DNA from: Chlorella sorokiniana
Lineage: Eukaryota; Chlorophyta; Trebouxiophyceae; Chlorellales; Chlorellaceae
DNA length: 64,000 nt
Direction: 5' to 3'
Assembly (NCBI GenBank): GCA_025917655.1
Contig: CP084614.1
Location: forward strand, 620,001-684,000
Shown here: piece after piece, positions 58,314 to 64,000 of the stretch
Layout of the letters: each line of letters begins with the position of its first letter
Position numbering within the stretch: position 1 is the first letter of the stretch
Position numbers and translations under genes: made by a program
Notes under the pieces: generated by a model
Databases searched by the model: none
The model's input: only the letters and a program-made list of their open reading frames with translations
What the model was told of the DNA's origin: nothing

Positions 58314-61300
58314 TCAATCAGGGCAGGTCACGAAGGGCCCACAGAACACCTGCAGGGCGGAGCAAGCAGCCTGAGATCAACAGCAATCCCGCTTCACAAG
58401 TTACCTCTGACAGTCGCAGCAAGCAGGCAGGATTGTGGTGATGCATCAGGTATCCCAGCCTACTTGCCTTGATGTCGTAAATTGCCGGCTGCAAGATGGC
58501 TGCTGCAGGATCCTCCCACGATATGTTGAAGCCTTGTATCACCCAATCTGCAAGTATGTAACCTTCCTTGAGAATGAGTCGGCCAAAGCTTATGTCTGGC
58601 ATCATATGAGAACAGCGGTATCTTACCTTGCGGGCACTGGTAGTTTATTTGATACTGGGAAGGGTCAACTGCAGGTCAAGGATAGCATGATCACAGCTTT
58701 GCCAACTAGAACATAGGACACCAAACCTCTACACTGAACATCACAGTCCTGGGCTCACCAACTGGTCGATTGTCGATCACGCTTGTTCGCGGATCTGGTG
58801 TGCCGAACAACACTGCTAATGCTTGGTTGCCAATCCCTCGCAAGACCCTGCAATGTCCTCAGCGTGCAAACACGGTCAAAGCAAGGTTCAATGGTAGACA
58901 GTCAGGTAGCAAGCACAGGTGATACGAGTCTGCCAAGCAGCCCCACCTAGAGTTGTCGGGTGACTCCACAGCCAGTTGCTCGCCAGCAGCAGCAACCTTG
59001 CCCTGCACCCGCCACCAGATTGAACCAAGAGTCAATACAGCTGAGAGTCTCGGCTGCACAGCAACCGTGGGAGTGGCGCAGGGCCGGAGCTCACCGTGAT
59101 GGTGGCCCCGTTGGAGCACTGAGCGGAGAGGCCCACGATGAATTTGGCGAAATAGAGCTCGTTCTGGAACGGCTGGGGGAAGAACGTGCCGGCTGACATG
59201 GTGAGCTGCCAGCTGGTGATGCGGCCGCATGGCCCCCGCCCGACAATGGCCTGCACAGGCCGCTGGCGCGCTGCGCCGGCCCGCCCACGCTGCCTTCCAC
59301 GTACGGCGCCATCAAGGACCGTGACCACTGTCCTGCATACCAGTCGATTTGGGAAGCCAGGCGGAAAATGAGCTCATGCCATGTGCAGAATACCGCAAGG
59401 GAAACAGAAGGAGCTGCTCGATGGGCAAGACGGCACAGCCAGCTCCAGGGCTTTTACCAGCTGGAGGGGGTGGCGGTTTGGGCCGCGGCGGAGGCGGCCG
59501 TGGCTTCGGTTGGGGCGGCGGCGGCTTGGGCGGCGGCGGCTTGGGCGGCTTGGGCTTGGGGGCGGCTGGCGTGGTTTGGGAGGCCTGGGACTAGGCGGCT
59601 TTGGCGGTTTCGGTTTGGGAGGGGGAGGCTTGGGCCGTGGCGGCGATGCCGCTGCTGTTCTTGGCGGCGTTGGAGGCGGTGGTGGCTTTGGCCTCGGTCT
59701 CGGCGGTGGCTTTGGCCTCGGCCTCGGCGGTGGCTTTGGTTTTGGCCTCGGCGGTGGCTTAGGTTTTGGCCTCGGCGGCGGACTCTTTGGTGGTGGGGAG
59801 GAGGCCTGGGGCTCGGTGGCTTTGGCGTGGGGGCTTGGGGGTGGGCGGGGGTGGGTGAGGGGGTGGCACGCTGGGATCCAAAGGCGGTGGGGCAAGCAGA
59901 GGTGGTGGCACGCTGGGATCCAAAGGCGGTGGGGCCAGCAGAGGTGGTGGCGGGGCACTGTTGGGCACGGGTGGCTGGGGAGGTGGGGGCGACGGGGGTG
60001 GGGGCAGCTGTGGGGGCGGCTCAGCTGCCAAGGAAGGGCTGGGCGGCGGGAAAGGGGGCCGGGCGGGGCTGGCGGTTGCGGTTGGGGCGGGGCTGGCGGT
60101 TGCGGTTGGGGCGGGGCTGGCTGAGATTGGGGTGATGCGGGGGCGGGAGGCACCGGAGGTGGTGGGCGAGGGGCCAGCAAGCCTGCGGGTGGCGGCTGAA
60201 CGGGCGCCGTGACACCGGGGCTGGTGGGGGTGGGGCAGGCAGCTGCACGCCAGGTGGCAAAGGTGGAATTGGTGGCGGGGCGGGTGGGCTGGGAGGGTCA
60301 GGTGGCGGCGACGGCGGGGCAGGCGGGCTGGGAGGGTCGGGTGGCGGCGCTGGCGGGGCGGGCGGGCTGGGAGGGTCGGGTGGCGGCGATGGCGGGGCGG
60401 GCGGGCTTGGCGGACCGGGTGGAGGTGCGGGCGGCAGAGGTGGGCTCGGCGGCGTGGCAGGGCCAGGCGGTGGGCTGGGTGGCTCAGGCGGTGGCGCCTG
60501 CACACGGCAGCAGTGACCATGGTTGGCAGGGCAGCCCAACAGTGGGACGTGCCCCATCAGCAGCTGTCTTGTGCAGGCCCTGCCACGGCCCCCCATCCAT
60601 CCAAGCAAGCCAGGCTGGGGCGCACCGGTGGGAGCGGCGGCGGCGCGTCGCCCGCGCACGGGGCGTCCAAGCCACAATAGAAGCGGATGCCCACAGCCAC
60701 GGGCTGCCCCCAGCAAGCCGGTTGAGTCGGACGTGACCACCTGCAGCCAGCGCGGGTGCAGACCACTAAGCTGCCGGCTCCCTTGTGCATGCAACGCAGC
60801 CAAGCTGCGGCGGGGAATCCGCGTCTAGGCCGCTGGGCACCTCAGCAGGCGCTTGCCTCAAAGCCTGTGAGGAGCTGGTCCTGTGGGCACTGCAGCGTGG
60901 CGGCCGCCGCGCCTCCAAGTCCCTCGGCGCTGCAGGCCAACCGGCAGCGCAAGCAGCGCGTCAGGCCAGCAGCAGCGGGTTTTGCAGCGGAGCCCGAAGG
61001 AGTGCCATGGCTTGCATGCACGTTGCAGGTGCCTCCTTCCCCCTTCCCCCCATCCGCTCACTCTGGTGTGAAGTCCCCGCTGGCACCCCCACAGATCGGA
61101 AGCCGTTGTCGTTGTCGAAGGGCAAGGTGGGGCTGTCGGGCGGGACACCAGGGAACACCTGCAGCAGCGGCGATGGGGGCGCGGGTCAAGGCACAAACTT
61201 AGGGAGGCAGCCCCCACCCCGTGGCTCTCGAAGGCCCTGCCAGCAGCGCGGCACTGGTGCACGCGCCCCGCATGCGCACCAGCAGCTGGGTGTCGTTGGA

Positions 61301-63940
61301 GGCGCCGCAGGCAGCGGTGAGCCCGGTGAGGGCCACGCCGTTGGCGAGCCACATGTCAAAGCTCTGCATGAGCAACAGGCAAGAGGGACGGAATGACAGC
61401 CTGTTTGGTGCAAGCGGCGGGACGGGTGCAGGCAGCAAGTCAGGAACTGGCAGGACAAGTGCCATGCTGCTGCGGCGGCAGGCGGGGCTTGCCGTGATGA
61501 AGCTGCAGGGGCAGAACTGCGCCGGCCAGACGGTGGTGTTGTCGCCGTCGCATGTGCCCAGGCAGCCGAGGAAGCCCTCCAGCGGGGGCGGGGGAGGGGC
61601 GCGAGAGGCGGCAGCGGCGGCGGCAGCGGAGGCGGCGGGGTGGGCGGCGGGGGCGCCGAGGGGCACTCCACCGGCGTTTCGCAGAAGAAGCGCACGCCGC
61701 GCAGGTACCTGGTGCCGCCGCCCAGCTGGGTGTCCACCTGCGGGCAGCAAATTTTGGGAGGGGTTGCCACGCTGCGGCAAAACAGGTACTGTGCGCAAGC
61801 AGCGCAGGTGTGGCCTGCGGCGGGGGCGGGGGTGCAGCGCAGCCGGGCCCCACCTGAATGCCGGTGACCAGCTCGCCCCCGGGGCAGGAGAAGGTGAAGG
61901 GGTTGGTACCGCCGATGCCCCCAGGCCGCCGATGCTGCACGCAGGCAGGCAGCACAGCGACCGTCGCGGCGGTGCACCCCTGGACTTGCTGCGCAAGTGG
62001 TGGGTGCACCTGCAAACAGCTTCCAGCATGCGCAGTGCAGCAACAAAAGGGCGCCGCGGCACCCGCCTGGTGATGTAGTCGCCGTACTGCCCAGCCAGGT
62101 TTGAGAAGCCCTCCCAGCTCAGGATGCTCTGGTCGGGCACGTTGCGGGGAACGCCTGGGAACACCTGCGGGCGGAGCAGCACCCAGCCTGGCGCTCAACC
62201 CCAGCCCGCGCCCGCTTTGCCAGGACAAGCGCAGGCGGCTCTGGCCAGCAGCTGAGCGCGCATGCGGGCAGCGGCCCCGCCAGCTTGCCGGCAGCGGCAC
62301 TCACGTCCAGGGCGGTCTGGGCGGGGTCGGAGCAGGTGCCGGTGATGCCCGCCAGCGCAGAGCCCGACACGGTTGGGTCCACCCACAGGGCCAGGCTCTG
62401 CAGCGCCACCGCGGGAGGGCCAGCAAACCTTCATCCCAGCTTGTGTAGGCTGCAGCAAGAGCCTTCAGGACACGCTGCAATGCGCGGTACGGCGGGAGAC
62501 GCCGCGGCAGCGGAGGCGCTCACCCGCACAAACCCGCAGGTGCACTTGCCAAAGGCGTCCGCGGGGCCCTGCCCGGCACCAAACCACGCCGACAGGCCGG
62601 ACTGTGGTAGCGGTGTGGGTGTGGGTGTGGGTGTGGGTGTGGGTGTGGGTGTGGGTGTGGGTGTGGGTGTGGGTGTGGGTGTGGGTGTGGGTGTGGGTGT
62701 GGGGGTTGGCGTGGGTGTGGGTGTGGGTGTGGGTGTGGGTGTGGGTGTGGGTGTGGGTGTGGGTGTGGGTGTGGGTGTGGGGGTGGGGGTGGGGGTGGGG
62801 GTGGGGGTGGGGGTTGGCGTGGGGGTGGGGGTGGGGGTCGGGTTGGGGGTGGGCTTGGGAATGGGTTTGGGCTTGGGAGTAGGGGTGGGCGTGGGAGTCG
62901 GGTTGGGGGTGGGGGTGGGCGTGGGGTTGGGGCTTGGCGTAGGTGTTGGGGTGGGCGTGGGCGTGGGTGTGGGTGTGGGGGTAGGCTGTGCGCCAGGGGT
63001 TGTGCCCTGGCCAGGTGGCGAGGGCGACACCCCGCCAAAGTCGGGCGACAGCAAAGGCGGCAGGATTGGCGAGTCCGCCGGCGCAGGCCCTGGTGCAAGG
63101 GGAGCGGAGGAGGGCAGGGGCGCGAGTGCCTCCAGCGGGGGCAGCACCCCGCCCCCTGGCGCTGGCGCTGCGCCGACGGGCAGCGGCGCCTCGGCTGGCA
63201 GCGGCGCCGCCTCAGGCCTGGGCGCCCCGCCAGGACTGCCTTGCATGCCAACGTCAGGGGCGGGCGCCGCAGGCAACGGTCCGGGGGCCTCAGCTGCCCC
63301 CGGCGCCTCTGCTGGCACGTTTGCTGGGGCTGGCCGCCTGGCGGCTTCAGCAGCTGGGCCAGCGGGGCGGCACCGGCGGCGCCAGCAGCAGCGCGCCGGC
63401 AGACGCCACCTGGCTGCGGCCCTGAGCATACGCCTGCCCGCGCTGGTTGTTGCGGTTGGAGTTGACGACTGCAGGAGCGGCGGCGGCGGCATGGCAGGTT
63501 GTGAGTGTGGGAGCAGCAGGGCAGGTGGCCAGGGGCTCTGGCCACGCCAGCAGCCCACCCGCGGCTAGGGCGCAGGAGCGGTGCAGGGCGGCCATGCCAG
63601 CAACGCAGAAGCCACTGCAGGCCTCCGCACGCACCTCCTGTTGCCGCTGTAGCAACCAGTGACGCCAGCAGGACGGAGAGCACCCAGCCAACCAGCAAGC
63701 CCTCCGGGCGCCGCCAGAGCGGTGCCCGCTCTGCGTAGCCAAAGTCGTTCTCGACGCCGTCGCCTGCGTCCAAGCTTAGACTGGCGCTATTGCCCCTCGG
63801 GCTGAGCTGCTCGACCGTGCGGATCTCAGGGTCATCAACAGGGCGCTGCCGCCCGGGTCCAGGCCAGGCCCCAGACGTGGCCCCTGACCGTCTGCCATGG
63901 AGGGAGCGGCCGGCAGTGGCGCAGCTACCCTGAAGGCTCC
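58314..63940 (-). CDS. Large anchored proline-rich extracellular protein with about three copies of a Cys-containing repeat domain; N-terminus possibly incomplete
   Basis: The N-terminal part (about 63940-63660) reads [20 protein letters not shown], then a signal-anchor helix [19 protein letters not shown]. The start codon was not found and may lie beyond the window. Next are a Pro/Ala-rich region, a long Pro-Thr tract (about 62985-62610) and GKCTCGFV. Repeat units follow: [18 protein letters not shown] with [20 protein letters not shown] (about 62150), [20 protein letters not shown] with [15 protein letters not shown] (about 61910-61680), [17 protein letters not shown] (about 61330), [19 protein letters not shown] and [13 protein letters not shown] (about 60690), two Pro-rich spacers (60480-59450), then [55 protein letters not shown] and finally [11 protein letters not shown]. 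The layout recalls algal hydroxyproline-rich wall proteins; the repeat has a faint jacalin-like look. Function unknown. Confidence 0.68.
59870..59960 (-). repeat. Two tandem copies of a roughly 48-bp Pro-rich coding unit
   Basis: The unit containing gcacgctgggatccaaaggc on the plus strand occurs twice in direct order with nearly no change. On the minus strand it codes Pro-rich sequence ([11 protein letters not shown] type) in a spacer of the extracellular protein. Confidence 0.75.
60265..60440 (-). repeat. Imperfect tandem repeats coding PPSPPAPP spacers
   Basis: Three to four copies of a unit of about 48 bases with core ggcggggcgggcgggctggg encode alternating [14 protein letters not shown] on the minus strand. 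This is the classic hydroxyproline-rich glycoprotein pattern of green-algal walls. Confidence 0.75.
62613..62985 (-). repeat. GTGGGT hexamer minisatellite coding (Pro-Thr)n
   Basis: A tract of about 370 bases of gtgggt repeats, nearly perfect from 62613 to about 62780 with one interruption near 62705, decays rightward into gtgggg and gtgggc variants. On the minus strand the frame leading into GKCTCGFV reads Pro-Thr dipeptides. Other frames give His-Pro or Gly-Val. Confidence 0.9.
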
Positions 63941-64000
63941 CGATGGCCCGCCACTCGCCGCCTCAAGGTCATGCCTGTTGCACCGTCTGCGCAAACACGT

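Noticed and set aside
57790-58317. 175-codon minus-strand open frame after the last exon of the proline-rich gene
   Set aside because: No in-phase link to the neighbouring exon, which has its own stop at 58314, and no protein-like pattern. Treated as 3' UTR.
62613-62985. GTGGGT tract as an interstitial telomere
   Set aside because: The Chlorella/plant telomere unit is TTTAGGG. The hexamer differs and lies in a coding frame.
62285-63568. Plus-strand open frame with a long Gly-Val repeat (elastin-like)
   Set aside because: It is the antisense reading of the hexamer tract. The minus strand reading Pro-Thr leads into the Cys-containing modules and is the coherent gene.
1-64000. Viral, LTR or other mobile-element genes and CRISPR arrays
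   Set aside because: No reverse transcriptase, integrase, transposase, capsid motif, long terminal repeat or regular spacer array was seen. The inverted repeats at 46 kb contain no transposase and derive from a local exon.

Overview
The window is nuclear DNA from a green alga, most likely a Chlorella-like trebouxiophyte. The evidence is high GC with strong third-position GC, many short introns (mostly GT-AG, a few GC-AG), a UGUAA polyadenylation signal after several genes, a PsaN gene for a photosystem I lumenal subunit, a plant-type plastid GSH1, and an RH3-type plastid DEAD-box helicase. I see no tRNA, rRNA, CRISPR array, or recognisable viral or LTR element.

Layout from left to right. 1-5321 (+) is the 3' part of an F-box/SNF2/RING gene resembling Arabidopsis At3g54460. 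It converges with a roughly 12-kb many-exon ECM29 proteasome-adaptor gene at 5432-17217 (-). Next come an unrecognised multi-pass membrane protein at 17443-18500 (-) and a cyclic-nucleotide-binding K+-type channel at 18635-23436 (-). The channel is divergent from a small conserved gene of unknown function at 23781-25050 (+). Two plastid-directed genes follow on the minus strand: GSH1 glutamate-cysteine ligase (25461-28424) and RH3-like helicase (29122-33789). A magnesium-dependent phosphatase 1 gene (34416-35338, +) and psaN (35889-36934, +) come next. A small candidate membrane protein lies antisense downstream of psaN, followed by a hemerythrin-domain protein (38163-40039, -) and an AAAP amino-acid transporter (about 41346-44677, +).

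44.7-48.6 kb is gene-poor. It holds a coiled-coil gene fragment, a 218-bp near-perfect inverted repeat that duplicates that fragment, and a perfect 102-bp palindrome. Beyond it a phospholipase B-like gene (48701-51917, -) and a three-domain prosaposin-like gene (52264-54442, +) are divergent over about 346 bp. Both are lysosome/vacuole lipid-handling families. The window ends with a leucine-rich-repeat protein (54752-57880, +) and a large anchored, proline-rich repeat protein (58314 to about 63940, -) that contains a long Pro-Thr hexamer tract.

Conserved blocks in several genes are broken by single-base frame changes, most of them at short homopolymers. I read this as residual assembly indels rather than mass pseudogenisation. 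Several calls are therefore given as gene spans, and exact exon joins are uncertain. Family assignments come from motif memory, not from a database search.
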